Part shown: one piece after another, positions 53,596 to 63,209 of the stretch
Numbering within the stretch: position 1 is the stretch's first letter
How the letters are laid out: every line of letters begins with the position of its first letter
Source of the DNA: Mycobacterium aquaticum
GTDB lineage: Bacteria > Actinomycetota > Actinomycetes > Mycobacteriales > Mycobacteriaceae
NCBI RefSeq assembly: GCF_002086485.1
Contig: NZ_MVHF01000005.1
Coordinates: forward strand, 224,792 to 288,791
DNA length: 64,000 nt
Direction: 5' to 3'
Program-made: the position numbers and the translations under genes
The notes under the pieces: model-generated
What the model saw: the letters and a program-made list of their open reading frames with translations, nothing else
Databases searched by the model: none
Told to the model about the DNA's origin: nothing

Positions 53596-54966
53596 AGCAC
53601 GGCCACCACGCCGGCGGTGGTGATCGCCGCACCCGCGTCGGGCAGCGGGAAGACCACGGTGGCGACGGGTCTGATCGGCGCGCTGCGCCGTGCCGGAAAC
53701 CCAGTGGCCCCGTTCAAGATCGGCCCCGATTTCATCGATCCGGGCTACCACGCGCTGGCCGCAGGCAGGCCGGGACGCAACCTCGACCCGGTGCTGGTCG
53801 GCACCGAGTTGATCGGCCCGCTGTACCGGCACGGCAGCTCCGGAGCTGACATCGCCGTGGTCGAGGGCGTGATGGGCCTGTTCGACGGGCGGATCGACGA
53901 CCGAATGCACGGCACGCCTCGGGGTTCCACGGCACAGGTCGCAGGCCTGCTGGGCGCACCTGTGGTGCTGGTCGTCGATGCGCGTGGCCAGAGTCACAGC
54001 GTCGCGGCGCTGCTGCACGGCTTTGCGACCTTCGACCCGGATGTGCACATCGCGGGGGTGATCCTCAACCGGGTCGGCTCGCCTCGGCACGAGGAGGTGC
54101 TGCGGCAGGCCTGCGAGCACGCCGGCGTCCCGGTGTTCGGGGCGATCCCTCGTGACGACGAACTGGCCGTTCCGTCAAGGCATCTCGGCCTCGTCACGGC
54201 CGTCGAGCACGGTCGTCGGGCAACTGCTGCGGTGGCCGCGATGACCGCCTTGGTGGCACGCCACGTCGACCTGGCCGCGGTGCGGTCGGCCGCGGCCGCG
54301 CATGTGGCGGCCGAGCCGTGGTCCCCCGACGGCGCCGGTTCGACAGGCGAGATCACGGTCGCGCTGGCGACGGGAAAGGCGTTCAGCTTCGGCTACACCG
54401 AGCACGGTGAACTGCTGCGCGGAGCCGGTGCGGTGGTGGCCGAGTTCGACCCGCTGACCGAGCCATTGCCGCCGGGCACCGACGCGCTCCTGCTGCCGGG
54501 CGGCTTCCCCGAGCAGTTCACTGCCGAGTTGTCTGCCAACGACGTTGTGCGCGAGCAGATTCGCGATCTCGCGCGCCGTGGTGCCCCGGTGCACGCGGAG
54601 TGCGCAGGCTTGACGTATCTGCTCGACGATCTCGACGGGGCGCCGATGTGCGGGGTGCTGCCCGGCTCGGCGCGGTTCACCGAACGGCTCACCCTCGGAT
54701 ACCGGGACGCCGTCGCGGTGGTCGACTCCGTATTGCACGTCGCGGGTGACCGGGTCACCGGACACGAATTCCACCGCACCGCAGTCACTTTCGCCGACCC
54801 GCTCGACCCGGCGTGGGCGTTCACCGACGCGCAGCGCCGGCCTGTCACCGACGGTGCGGTACGAGGCGGGGTGCATGCCGGCTACCTGCACACCCATCCC
54901 GCGGCCCACCCGCAGGCCATCACCCGGTTCGTGGCGGCGGCGGCAGGCTCTAAGCTCGGCGCGTGA
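53593..54966 (+). CDS. cobB: Cobyrinic acid a,c-diamide synthase
   Basis: 457-residue ATP- and glutamine-dependent enzyme amidating positions a and c of (hydrogeno)byrinate. P-loop IAAPASGSGKTTVATGLIGAL, FKIGPDFIDPGYH, EGVMGLFDG; C-terminal GATase with HAECAGLTYLLDDL (nucleophile Cys) and GHEFHRT. GTG at 53593; its upstream region is the type 2 repeat, so no good Shine-Dalgarno other than GGTGCTGGGG is seen. Rv2848c orthologue. Confidence 0.95.
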   Translation: MSTATTPAVVIAAPASGSGKTTVATGLIGALRRAGNPVAPFKIGPDFIDPGYHALAAGRPGRNLDPVLVGTELIGPLYRHGSSGADIAVVEGVMGLFDGRIDDRMHGTPRGSTAQVAGLLGAPVVLVVDARGQSHSVAALLHGFATFDPDVHIAGVILNRVGSPRHEEVLRQACEHAGVPVFGAIPRDDELAVPSRHLGLVTAVEHGRRATAAVAAMTALVARHVDLAAVRSAAAAHVAAEPWSPDGAGSTGEITVALATGKAFSFGYTEHGELLRGAGAVVAEFDPLTEPLPPGTDALLLPGGFPEQFTAELSANDVVREQIRDLARRGAPVHAECAGLTYLLDDLDGAPMCGVLPGSARFTERLTLGYRDAVAVVDSVLHVAGDRVTGHEFHRTAVTFADPLDPAWAFTDAQRRPVTDGAVRGGVHAGYLHTHPAAHPQAITRFVAAAAGSKLGA

Positions 54967-55043
54967 CGCCGCGGAAGCGAGGAGCAAAATGAACGCCGCG
55001 CACGCGAGGAGCACAATGACGCCGCGGACGCGAGGAGCAAAAT
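54965..55043 (+). repeat. Triple tandem repeat of a ribosome site plus start codon
   Basis: Three units of 26, 27 and 26 bases (54965-54990, 54991-55017, 55018-55043), each built as ACGCCGCG..GCGAGGAGCA.AATG. Every unit therefore carries GAGGAG and an ATG. ATG1 (54989) and ATG2 (55016) are in one frame and encode an 18-residue peptide that stops at 55043-55045, overlapping ATG3 (55042), the cysG start. Confidence 0.8.
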
Positions 55044-56253
55044 GAACTCAGAGAACGCCTACCTCGTCGGCCTGCGCCTGTCGGGCAGAAAGGTGGTCGT
55101 CGTCGGCGGCGGAACCGTCGCCCAGCGCCGACTGCCGTTGCTGATCGCCCACGGCGCCGACGTCCACGTCATCGCCCGCGCCGCGACCCCTGCGGTGGAG
55201 GCACTGGCCCAGGCGGACCCTGGCATCACCCTCGCGCTGCGCGATTTCGAGCCGGGCGACCTCGACGGCGCCTGGTACGTGATCGCGGCCACCGACGACG
55301 GCGCCGTCAACGCGGCCATCTCCGACGAGGCCCAGCAGCGTCGGATCTTCTGCGTGCGCGCCGACATCGCCCGCGAGGGTTCGGCGGTCACGCCGGCGAC
55401 CTTCGAGTACGACGGACTGTCGGTGGGTGTGCTTGCGGGCGGTGAGCACCGCCGTTCGGCGGCCATCCGCTCGGCCATCCATGAGGCGCTGCAGCGCGGC
55501 GTGATCACCGCCGAGGCGACGGGCGAGGCGCCGAGCGGCGTGGCGTTGGTGGGCGGCGGACCCGGCGATCCGGAACTGATCACGGTGCGCGGGCGGCGGT
55601 TGCTGGCCCGCGCCGACGTCGTCGTCGCCGACCGGTTGGCGCCACAGGACCTGCTCGCCGAACTCGGCCCGCACGTCGAGGTGATCGACGCGGCGAAGAT
55701 TCCCTACGGGCGGGCGATGGCGCAGGACGCCATCAACCAGGTGCTCGTCGACCGGGCCCGGGCCGGCAAGTTCGTGGTGCGGCTCAAGGGCGGTGACCCG
55801 TTCGTGTTCGCGCGGGGTTATGAGGAGGTGATCGCGTGCGCCGACGCCGGCATTCCGGTCACTGTCGTGCCGGGTGTGACGAGTGCCATAGCAGTTCCTG
55901 CGCTGGCCGGTGTTCCCGTCACTCATCGCGGTCTGACGCATGAATTCGTGGTGGTCAGCGGGCATGTTGCGCCGGGGCACCCCGAATCGTTAGTGAATTG
56001 GAATGCGCTGGCCCAGATGACCGGCACCATCGTGCTGCTGATGGCCGTCGAACGCATCGAGTTGTTTGCCAAGGCGCTTCTCGACGGGGGCCGACCTGCG
56101 GATACGCCTGTTCTTGTGGTGCAGCACGGCAGCACGGTGGCACAGCGGACGTTGCGGGCCACTCTCGGTGACGCGCCGGAAAAGATCCGTGAAGACGGCA
56201 TCCGGCCTCCCGCGATCATCGTGATCGGGGCTGTGGCAGCGTTCGCCAGTTAA
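55042..56253 (+). CDS. cysG: Siroheme synthase / uroporphyrinogen-III C-methyltransferase fusion
   Basis: 403 residues, two enzymes. Residues 1-150: precorrin-2 dehydrogenase/ferrochelatase-like, GRKVVVVGGGTVAQRRLPLLIAHGADVHVIA and FCVRADIAREGSAVTPA. Residues about 165-403: SAM-dependent methyltransferase, VALVGGGPGDPELITVRG, VVVADRLAPQDLL, VRLKGGDPFVFARGYEE, VVPGVTSAIAVPALAGVPVTHRG. It makes precorrin-2 for corrin and siroheme. ATG 55042 is the last of the three repeated starts and overlaps the TGA of the short leader peptide. Rv2847c orthologue. Confidence 0.93.
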   Translation: MNSENAYLVGLRLSGRKVVVVGGGTVAQRRLPLLIAHGADVHVIARAATPAVEALAQADPGITLALRDFEPGDLDGAWYVIAATDDGAVNAAISDEAQQRRIFCVRADIAREGSAVTPATFEYDGLSVGVLAGGEHRRSAAIRSAIHEALQRGVITAEATGEAPSGVALVGGGPGDPELITVRGRRLLARADVVVADRLAPQDLLAELGPHVEVIDAAKIPYGRAMAQDAINQVLVDRARAGKFVVRLKGGDPFVFARGYEEVIACADAGIPVTVVPGVTSAIAVPALAGVPVTHRGLTHEFVVVSGHVAPGHPESLVNWNALAQMTGTIVLLMAVERIELFAKALLDGGRPADTPVLVVQHGSTVAQRTLRATLGDAPEKIREDGIRPPAIIVIGAVAAFAS

Positions 56254-56278
56254 AGGATTCTTAAGATTACTGTAAGGT
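56250..56278 (+). promoter_or_regulatory. Candidate efpA promoter
   Basis: TTAAAG (56250-56255), 17 bases, TAAGGT (56273-56278), then CGGCT just before the ATG at 56287. AT-rich for this genome. The TAAGGT...CGGCT-start layout is repeated at proS (58570). Confidence 0.5.
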
Positions 56279-56286
56279 AACCGGCT

Positions 56287-57885
56287 ATGACGGCTCTCAA
56301 TGACGCAGAGCGCGCAGCTATGAACCGCGACGCCGGGGAGGATCGGGTTTTGCCGATGTACCAGGCGGCAGGCAACGACGGTGACCAGCGTGACGGGATC
56401 GCTTCACGGCTCCCGGCATGGGTCCCGTCGTGGGGTTTTCTGTCGGCAGTCATCGCCATCGCAGGCATGCAGCTGCTCGCCACCATGGACAGCACCGTCG
56501 CGATCGTCGCGCTGCCGCGGATCCAGGACGAGCTCGGTCTCTCCGATGCCGGCCGCAGCTGGGTCATCACCGCCTACGTATTGACCTTCGGCGGTCTGAT
56601 GCTGCTCGGCGGTCGCCTCGGTGACACCATCGGCCGCAAGCGCACCTTCATCGTCGGTGTCGCGCTGTTCACCATCGCCTCGATCCTGTGCGGCAGCGCG
56701 TGGAACGAGGCCACCATGGTGACCGCGCGGCTGCTGCAGGGCATCGGTGCGGCCATCGCGTCGCCCACCGGCCTGGCGCTGGTCGCCACCACGTTCCCCA
56801 AGGGACCGGCGAGAAATCTGGCCACCGCGGTGTTCGGCGCGATGACCGCCATCGGCTCGGTGATGGGCCTGGTGGTCGGTGGGGCTCTCACCGAAGTGTC
56901 CTGGCGCTGGGCCTTCATGGTCAACGTGCCGATCGGCCTGGTGATGCTCTACCTGGCCCGCACCGCACTGCGCGAGACCAACCGTGAGCGCATGAAGCTG
57001 GACGCGGCCGGTGCGCTGCTGGCCACCCTGGCCTGCACCGCGGCGGTGTTCGCGTTCACGCAGGGGCCTGAGCGGGGCTGGCTCTCGCCCGTCACGCTCG
57101 GTTCGGGTGCGGCCGCGGCGATCTTCGGGCTGGCCTTCCTCATCGCCGAACGCAACGCGGAGAACCCCGTCGTCCCGTTCGACCTCTTCCACGAGCGCAA
57201 CCGCGTCGCCACCTTCGCCGCGATCTTCCTGGCCGGTGGCGTGCTGTTCACCCTCACTGTGCTGATCGGCCTGTACGTGCAGGACATCCTGGGCTACAGC
57301 GCACTGCACGCCGGTATCGGGTTCATCCCGTTCGTGGTCGGCATGGGCATCGGCCTCGGCGTGGCCTCGCAGGCCGTGCGGTTCTTCTCGCCGCGAGTGC
57401 TGGTCATCGCCGGCGGCATCCTGGTGCTGGGGGCCATGCTGTACGGCTCGACGCTGCACGCGGGCATCCCGTACTTCCCGAACCTCGTGGTTCCCATCAC
57501 CATCGGCGGTATCGGCATCGGCATGATCGTGGTGCCGCTGACCCTGGCCGCCATCGCCGGAGTGGGCTTCGACCGGATCGGTCCCGCGTCGGCGATCGCG
57601 CTGATGCTGCAGAACCTGGGCGGTCCGCTGGTGTTGTCGGTGATACAGGCGGTCATCACCTCGCGCACGCTGTACCTGGGCGGCACCACCGGGCCCGTCA
57701 AGAACATGAATCCCGCGCAGCTGGCCGCGCTGGACGCCGGCTACACCTACGGGCTGCTGTGGGTCGCGGCGGTGGCGGTCCTGGTCGGCGGGGCGGCTCT
57801 GTTCATCGGGTACACCGCCGAGCAGGTGGCCCATGCCCAGGACGTCAAGGACGCCATGGACGCGGGCGAGCTCGACGTCGAATGA
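56287..57885 (+). CDS. efpA: MFS drug/proton antiporter EfpA
   Basis: 532-residue, 14-helix DHA2-family exporter. Motifs: QLLATMDSTVAIVALPRIQDELGLSD (motif D1), WVITAYVLTFGGLMLLGGRLGDTIGRKR (motif A), and an MFS motif C-like stretch in TAIGSVMGLVVGGALTEVSWRWAFMVNVPIG. A soluble tail of about 40 residues at each end. EfpA is a drug and lipid efflux protein conserved in mycobacteria and induced by isoniazid in M. tuberculosis. ATG 56287 lies 8 bases after TAAGGT, so the mRNA is probably leaderless or nearly so. Confidence 0.95.
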   Translation: MTALNDAERAAMNRDAGEDRVLPMYQAAGNDGDQRDGIASRLPAWVPSWGFLSAVIAIAGMQLLATMDSTVAIVALPRIQDELGLSDAGRSWVITAYVLTFGGLMLLGGRLGDTIGRKRTFIVGVALFTIASILCGSAWNEATMVTARLLQGIGAAIASPTGLALVATTFPKGPARNLATAVFGAMTAIGSVMGLVVGGALTEVSWRWAFMVNVPIGLVMLYLARTALRETNRERMKLDAAGALLATLACTAAVFAFTQGPERGWLSPVTLGSGAAAAIFGLAFLIAERNAENPVVPFDLFHERNRVATFAAIFLAGGVLFTLTVLIGLYVQDILGYSALHAGIGFIPFVVGMGIGLGVASQAVRFFSPRVLVIAGGILVLGAMLYGSTLHAGIPYFPNLVVPITIGGIGIGMIVVPLTLAAIAGVGFDRIGPASAIALMLQNLGGPLVLSVIQAVITSRTLYLGGTTGPVKNMNPAQLAALDAGYTYGLLWVAAVAVLVGGAALFIGYTAEQVAHAQDVKDAMDAGELDVE

Positions 57886-57889
57886 CGCC

Positions 57890-58558
57890 GTGAGCCGTCC
57901 GACCCGTCAACAGATCTCCGACGCCGTCGGAGACTTGGGTTGGCGCCTGGTCCTCGGCGCCGTCTACACCGAGGTGCTGGCGCCGTCGATGGCCGATGCG
58001 GTGGCCGCCGCGTCGCATGCGGTCGAGGCCGCGGGTTCCGACGCGCCCACCCATCTGACCGTCGACATCCGGGCCGACCGGGCAGTGCTGCGACTGCAGT
58101 GCACCGAAACCGGCTGGGTGAGCGACCGTGACATCGAGCTGGCCGCCGAGGTATCGCGAGCACTGGCCGCCCGTGGGTTCGAGATGACCACCGGCGGGGC
58201 CGTGCAGGCCCTGGAGATTGCCATCGACGCGCTCGACATCGCGGCCGTGCGGCCGTTCTGGAAAGCCGTCACCGGGTACCAGGATGAAGTCGAGCAGTCG
58301 GACCTCAACGCGGGCCTCGTCGACCCGTTCGGCCGCGGCCCGGCGATCTCGTTTCAGCAGATGGACCGACCCCGCCCGCAGCGAAATCGGATCCATCTCG
58401 ACATCGACGTACCCCACGACATGGCGCAGGCCCGCGTCGAGGCGGCGCTGGCCGCGGGTGGCACGCTGCTCAGCGACCGCCGCGCGCCGCGCTTCTGGGT
58501 ACTGGCCGACGCCGAGGGCAACGAGGCCTGCATCTGTACCTGGCAGGGCAGGGACTGA
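57890..58558 (+). CDS. Pterin dehydratase-like + VOC (glyoxalase-fold) fusion
   Basis: 222 residues. Residues 1-95 resemble a pterin-4a-carbinolamine dehydratase (PCD/DCoH) fold: [76 protein letters not shown], but the catalytic HHP is replaced by THLT. Residues about 110-222 are a VOC/glyoxalase half ([55 protein letters not shown]). GTG at 57890 is 5 bases after the efpA stop, so likely co-transcribed. Function unknown; a degenerate dehydratase tied to a VOC domain. Confidence 0.75.
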   Translation: MSRPTRQQISDAVGDLGWRLVLGAVYTEVLAPSMADAVAAASHAVEAAGSDAPTHLTVDIRADRAVLRLQCTETGWVSDRDIELAAEVSRALAARGFEMTTGGAVQALEIAIDALDIAAVRPFWKAVTGYQDEVEQSDLNAGLVDPFGRGPAISFQQMDRPRPQRNRIHLDIDVPHDMAQARVEAALAAGGTLLSDRRAPRFWVLADAEGNEACICTWQGRD

Positions 58559-58569
58559 GCACCACGCTT

Positions 58570-58583
58570 TAAGGTTGTCGGCT
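58570..58583 (+). promoter_or_regulatory. Candidate proS -10 and start region
   Basis: TAAGGT (58570-58575) followed by 8 bases ending CGGCT and then GTG at 58584, the same layout as before efpA. Suggests a leaderless proS mRNA. No clear -35. Confidence 0.45.
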
Positions 58584-60341
58584 GTGATCACCCGTATGTC
58601 AGAGCTGTTTCTGCGCACCCTGCGCGACGACCCCGCCGATGCCGAGGTGCCCAGCCACAAGTTGCTGATCCGGGCCGGATACGTACGCCCGGTCGGCCCC
58701 GGCATCTACAGCTGGCTGCCGCTGGGACTGCGGGTTCTGCGCCGGATCGAAAAGATCGTCCGCGAGGAGATGAACGCCATCGGCGGCCAGGAGATCCTGT
58801 TGCCCGCCCTGTTGCCGCGTGGCCCGTACGAAACCACCAATCGGTGGACCGAATACGGCGACACCCTGTTCCGGCTGCAGGACCGCCGCGGCAACGACTA
58901 TCTGCTCGGGCCCACCCACGAGGAGATCTTCACGCTGACGGTCAAGGGGGAGTACTCCTCATACAAGGACTTCCCGGTTCTGCTGTACCAAATCCAGACC
59001 AAGTACCGCGACGAGGCCCGGCCGCGCGCGGGCATCCTGCGCGGCCGAGAGTTCGTGATGAAGGACTCGTACTCGTTCGACGTGGACGACGACGGCCTCA
59101 AGAACGCCTACCACGCCCACCGCGAGGCCTACCAGAGGATCTTCGGACGGCTGGGCGTGCGTTACGTGATCGTCTCGGCGATGTCGGGTGCGATGGGCGG
59201 CAGTGCCTCCGAGGAGTTCCTGGCCGAAAGCGAAGTCGGTGAGGACACTTTCGTGCGGTGCCTGGAATCCGGCTACGCCGCCAACGTCGAAGCCGTGGTC
59301 ACCCGGGCTCCCGCGCCGCTGCCCATCGAGGGGCAACCCGAGGCCGTGGTGTACGACACCCCCGACACCCCGACCATCGCGACATTGGTCGACTGGGCCA
59401 ATTCAGCTGGGCTGGACGAGTTCTCGGGCCGCGAGGTCACCGCGGCCGACACCCTGAAGAACATCCTGCTCAAGACCCGCGAACCCGGTGGCGAGTGGGA
59501 ACTGCTCGCGATCGGCGTGCCCGGCGACCGCGACATCGACGAGAAGCGCCTGGGTGCCGCGCTTGAGCCGGCCGAGTTCGCCCTGCTCGAAGAGGCCGAC
59601 TTCGCCAGGAACCCGTTCCTGGTGAAGGGATATGTCGGCCCGAAAGCCTTGCAGAAGAACGGTGTTCGCTATCTGGTCGACCCCAGGATCGTCGAGGGGA
59701 CGGCCTGGATCACCGGCGCCGACGCGCCCAACAAGCACGTCGTCGGCCTGGTCGTCGGCCGCGACTTCACCCCCGACGGCACCATCGAGGCCGCCGAGGT
59801 CCGCGACGGCGACCCGTCGCCCGACGGCGCCGGTGTGCTGACGTCGGCGCGTGGCATCGAGATCGGCCACATCTTCCAGTTGGGCCGCAAGTACGCCGAC
59901 GCCTTCACCGCCGACGTGCTCGGCGAGGACGGCAAGCCGGTCCGGTTGACCATGGGCTCCTACGGCATCGGCGTGTCCCGCATGGTCGCGGTGATCGCCG
60001 AGCAGCAGCACGACGAGCTGGGGTTGCGCTGGCCCGCTTCGGTGGCCCCGTTCGACGTGCACGTCGTTGTGGCCAACAAGGACGAGGCGGCTCGAGCGGG
60101 TGCCACGGAGCTGGTCGCAGGCCTGGACCGGCTCGGCCACGAGGTGCTCTTCGACGACCGCAAGGCCTCGCCCGGGGTGAAGTTCAAGGACGCTGAACTG
60201 CTGGGCATGCCGTGGATCGTCGTGGTGGGTCGCGGCTGGGCCGACGGCACCGTGGAGCTGCGCAACCGGTTGACGGGCGAGAACCGCGAAATCGCCGTGG
60301 ACGACGCCGTCACCGAGATCTCGGCGGCGTTGGCCGGCTGA
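58584..60341 (+). CDS. proS: Prolyl-tRNA synthetase
   Basis: 585-residue class II synthetase, prokaryote type with editing insertion. N-terminus [32 protein letters not shown] is almost that of M. tuberculosis ProS (MITRMSELF), which fixes GTG 58584; ATG 58596 is the alternative. Motif 2 [30 protein letters not shown] editing domain residues about 225-400, motif 3 [12 protein letters not shown], anticodon-binding domain to the end. Charges tRNA-Pro. Rv2845c orthologue. Confidence 0.97.
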   Translation: MITRMSELFLRTLRDDPADAEVPSHKLLIRAGYVRPVGPGIYSWLPLGLRVLRRIEKIVREEMNAIGGQEILLPALLPRGPYETTNRWTEYGDTLFRLQDRRGNDYLLGPTHEEIFTLTVKGEYSSYKDFPVLLYQIQTKYRDEARPRAGILRGREFVMKDSYSFDVDDDGLKNAYHAHREAYQRIFGRLGVRYVIVSAMSGAMGGSASEEFLAESEVGEDTFVRCLESGYAANVEAVVTRAPAPLPIEGQPEAVVYDTPDTPTIATLVDWANSAGLDEFSGREVTAADTLKNILLKTREPGGEWELLAIGVPGDRDIDEKRLGAALEPAEFALLEEADFARNPFLVKGYVGPKALQKNGVRYLVDPRIVEGTAWITGADAPNKHVVGLVVGRDFTPDGTIEAAEVRDGDPSPDGAGVLTSARGIEIGHIFQLGRKYADAFTADVLGEDGKPVRLTMGSYGIGVSRMVAVIAEQQHDELGLRWPASVAPFDVHVVVANKDEAARAGATELVAGLDRLGHEVLFDDRKASPGVKFKDAELLGMPWIVVVGRGWADGTVELRNRLTGENREIAVDDAVTEISAALAG

Positions 60342-60375
60342 CGCGCCCGCCAAGAGCAATCGAGTACCGCCCGCG

Positions 60376-60406
60376 GCGGCGCCGGATCAGCCGGATTCGG
60401 CGCCGC
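60376..60406. terminator. Hairpin between convergent proS and DUF4439 gene
   Basis: 9-bp arms GCGGCGCCG and CGGCGCCGC around 13 bases. It spans the DUF4439 stop, 35 bases after the proS stop; could stop transcription from both sides. Confidence 0.5.
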
Positions 60407-60869
60407 CCGGGAAAGCGACGGTCACGGGCCAGGCGTTGAGCTGGGCGCGCCATTTCGCCGCCGTCACCGCAGACTGCGTCAGCGCCGTCACCGCGAAGGC
60501 GCGGTCAGCGTTGTCGGTGGCCTGCTCGAGCACCGCGCGCCAGGCCACCGCGGCGTCCTGTTCCATTCGGACCGCGAGGTTCGCCGCGTCGGTGGGGTTG
60601 GCCACGGGTATCGGTACCTGGTATCCGGCCGCGGGCAGTGGTGGAGGGACCGACCGGGCTCCCAGCATGGTGATCGCGGCTTCGCGACGGTCTCGGTGCT
60701 CGGCCATGGCGGCGGCCACCAGCGCGTTGTCGTCAGGCGTGGAGTGCGCGGAGACCAGGCCGTAGCCGTAGACGATGGCGTGCTCGGTGGCCACGGCGTC
60801 GAAGAGGGCACGGTCGGCCGGATCAGCCGGGCGTGCCGGTCCGGCAGGCGGCGGTTCGGTGGTCGTCAT
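60387..60869 (-). CDS. DUF4439 ferritin-like protein
   Basis: 160 residues of the Rv2844-type DUF4439 family, a helical ferritin-like bundle: LFDAVATEHAIVYGYGLVSAHSTPDDNALVAAAMAEHRDRREAAI has the E..H and E-H spacing of metal-binding helices, and NLAVRMEQDAAVAWRAVLEQAT continues the bundle. ATG 60869 overlaps the upstream lipoprotein stop. Cytosolic or exported with its partner; metal binding is unproven. Confidence 0.75.
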   Translation of the reverse strand: MTTTEPPPAGPARPADPADRALFDAVATEHAIVYGYGLVSAHSTPDDNALVAAAMAEHRDRREAAITMLGARSVPPPLPAAGYQVPIPVANPTDAANLAVRMEQDAAVAWRAVLEQATDNADRAFAVTALTQSAVTAAKWRAQLNAWPVTVAFPGGAESG

Positions 60870-61393
60870 TGCGCACCGCCCAGTGCCACGGTGTAGGCGG
60901 CCGTGCACGCCGCGGCGATCGATCCGACCAGCCCGGCACGGTACCCCGAGAGCCGGGCGGCCAGCGTCGTCGCCTCCTGTGCGGACTGCTTGAGCGCGTT
61001 GATCACGTCGGCTGCCGTCGGCGCGGGCGCCGGAGCGCCCGAGGGGGGTGCCGTGGTGGACGACGGCGCCGACGGCTGCGCGGTCGGCGCCTTCGTCCCG
61101 GCCATCCGGACCAGTTCGTCGGTGAGCGCCTGAGCATGCGCCGAGCGTTCGGATGCCACGGTTGTCAACGCCCGCGCCTGCGCGGACTGCGGCGGTTGAG
61201 CCGCGGCGGCGTCGGAGGCCAGCTTGCTGTCGGCGCGGGCCCGGTCCAGCTGAGCTGCCAGATCCGCGAGGTCGGGCGAAGGTGGAGGGTCGGCGCAGCC
61301 GGCGGCAGCGACGCCCAGCACGGCCACGGCGGCGGCCGAGACCAATGCCCGCCGCCGGCTGATTTTCGGTAGGGCGCTCGGCACGAGCAACAT
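60866..61393 (-). CDS. Tat-type lipoprotein, helical (Rv2843-like)
   Basis: 175 residues. Signal ISRRRALVSAAAVAVLGVAAAGC has the twin-arginine pattern SRRRAL and a lipobox AAGC. Mature part has helical segments (DLADLAAQLDRARADSKL, ALTTVASERSAHAQALTDELVRMAG) with a proline/threonine linker. ATG 61393 is chosen because the signal starts there. Overlaps the DUF4439 gene (ATGA), so the two act together; function unknown. Divergent from rimP. Confidence 0.75.
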   Translation of the reverse strand: MLLVPSALPKISRRRALVSAAAVAVLGVAAAGCADPPPSPDLADLAAQLDRARADSKLASDAAAAQPPQSAQARALTTVASERSAHAQALTDELVRMAGTKAPTAQPSAPSSTTAPPSGAPAPAPTAADVINALKQSAQEATTLAARLSGYRAGLVGSIAAACTAAYTVALGGAQ

Positions 61394-61585
61394 CCTGCCA
61401 TTGCTTAGCGCAGCGCTGGCACAGCGCCAAGGCGTGTGATGCCGCACAGCACATTCGCTGCCCACCGACCTTGGTTCGCCCGTTGCGGCCTTGGCCCTGG
61501 CGTATCGTGGAAAGTCGATTCCGGGGGGCCTGCCAGGGCTTCGTCCCGGAATCGTGTCCGGACAACTCAAGATGAGGAGCTCGCC

Positions 61586-62128
61586 GTGGCACCGGATCCG
61601 AAGTTGCGGTCTGCGGATTTGCCGTCGCAGAAGCAGGTGATCGAGCTACTGGACGGCGAATTCGCGCGCGCCGGATACGAGATCGACCAGGTTGTCGTCG
61701 ACGCTGCCGCGCGCCCGCCCCGCATCACCATCGTGGCCGATGGCGACCACGGCCTCGACCTCGATTCTGTCGCGCAGCTGTCCAGGACAGCCTCGGAGTT
61801 GCTGGATCAGCTCGACCGCAGCGGCGACACGCCGTATGTGCTGGAGGTCACGTCCCCCGGGGTGGACCGGCCGCTGACCGAGCACAAGCACTTTCGTCGG
61901 GCTCGCGGTCGCAAGGTCGAGATGACGTTGGCCGACGGCGCACAGCTGACCGGCCGGGTCGGCCAGAGCGATGCCGAGTCGGTCGAGATCGTGGTCAGGG
62001 ACGGGCGAGATTTCGCAGTGCGCCGTATCGAGCTGGCCGACGTTGTCAAAGCGGTTGTCCAAGTGGAGTTTTCACCGCCAAGCCCGCGCGAGTTGGAGTT
62101 GGCCGGAGAAACGGGGAAGGGGGCCTGA
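61586..62128 (+). CDS. rimP: Ribosome maturation factor RimP
   Basis: 180-residue factor needed for 30S assembly. [50 protein letters not shown] and [14 protein letters not shown] (family signature) are clear, followed by the C-terminal SH3-like domain. GTG 61586 has AGGAG six bases upstream. A TATCGT box (61503-61508) would give a leader of about 70 bases. First gene of the rimP-nusA-ylxR-infB operon. Confidence 0.94.
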   Translation: MAPDPKLRSADLPSQKQVIELLDGEFARAGYEIDQVVVDAAARPPRITIVADGDHGLDLDSVAQLSRTASELLDQLDRSGDTPYVLEVTSPGVDRPLTEHKHFRRARGRKVEMTLADGAQLTGRVGQSDAESVEIVVRDGRDFAVRRIELADVVKAVVQVEFSPPSPRELELAGETGKGA

Positions 62129-62130
62129 GC

Positions 62131-63162
62131 ATGAACATAGACATGGCGGCGCTGCATGCCATCGAAGCCGACAAGGGCATCACGGTCGACGTGGTCGTGG
62201 AGACCATCAAATCGGCCCTGCTGACCGCCTACCGGCACACCGAAGGTCACGAGCCCGACGCGTACATCGACATCGACCGCAAAACCGGTGCGGTCAAGGT
62301 CATGGCCCGCCAGACCGATGCAGACGGCAACGTCATCCACGAATGGGACGACACGCCCGAAGGGTTCGGCAGAATCGCGGCAACCACCGCGCGTCAGGTG
62401 ATCCTGCAGCGGCTGCGCGACGCGGAGAACGAGAAGACCTACGGCGAATTCTCGGCCCACGAGGGCGACATCGTGGCCGGCGTCATCCAGCGCGACGCGC
62501 GGGCGAACGCCCGCGGGCTGGTCGTGGTGCGCATCGGCAGCGAGACCAAGGGGTCCGAAGGCGTCATCCCCGCGGCCGAGCAGGTGCCGGGGGAGCGCTA
62601 CGAACATGGCGACCGGCTGCGCTGCTACGTCGTCGGCGTCACCCGCGGCGCCCGAGAACCGCTGATCACGTTGTCGCGCACCCACCCGAACCTGGTCCGC
62701 AAGCTGTTCTCGCTCGAGGTGCCCGAGATCGCCGACGGATCGGTGGAGATCGTCGCGGTGGCTCGGGAGGCGGGCCACCGGTCCAAGATCGCTGTCGCGT
62801 CGCGGGTACCGGGTCTCAACGCCAAGGGCGCCTGCATCGGCCCGATGGGCCAGCGTGTCCGCAACGTCATGAGCGAGCTGTCCGGCGAGAAGATCGACAT
62901 CATCGACTTCGACGACGACCCGGCTCGATTCGTCGCCAACGCGCTCTCGCCGGCCAAGGTCGTGTCGGTGACGGTGATCGATGAGGCAGCCCGCGCCGCG
63001 CGGGTCGTGGTGCCAGATTTCCAGCTGTCTCTGGCCATCGGCAAGGAGGGGCAAAATGCCAGGCTGGCGGCTCGATTGACGGGATGGCGCATCGACATCC
63101 GCAGCGACGCTGCACCGCAACCTGACTCCGACCCTGCGCCGCGCGCGGTGCCCGAGCGTTAG
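62131..63162 (+). CDS. nusA: Transcription termination/antitermination factor NusA
   Basis: 343-residue NusA, RNA polymerase-binding with S1 and two KH domains. N-terminal [25 protein letters not shown]1 region [28 protein letters not shown]1 [36 protein letters not shown] and KH2 [25 protein letters not shown]. Length is that of actinobacterial NusA without the acidic repeats. ATG follows the rimP stop by 2 bases. Confidence 0.97.
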   Translation: MNIDMAALHAIEADKGITVDVVVETIKSALLTAYRHTEGHEPDAYIDIDRKTGAVKVMARQTDADGNVIHEWDDTPEGFGRIAATTARQVILQRLRDAENEKTYGEFSAHEGDIVAGVIQRDARANARGLVVVRIGSETKGSEGVIPAAEQVPGERYEHGDRLRCYVVGVTRGAREPLITLSRTHPNLVRKLFSLEVPEIADGSVEIVAVAREAGHRSKIAVASRVPGLNAKGACIGPMGQRVRNVMSELSGEKIDIIDFDDDPARFVANALSPAKVVSVTVIDEAARAARVVVPDFQLSLAIGKEGQNARLAARLTGWRIDIRSDAAPQPDSDPAPRAVPER

Positions 63163-63209
63163 GAAGGCAGTCGGTTCGGAGCACAGCCCGCGGGGCGGTA
63201 GACTCAGCC

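Noticed and set aside
54965..55043. Tandem units as a CRISPR-like array
   Set aside because: Repeats are directly adjacent with no spacers and no cas genes; each unit carries ribosome site and ATG.
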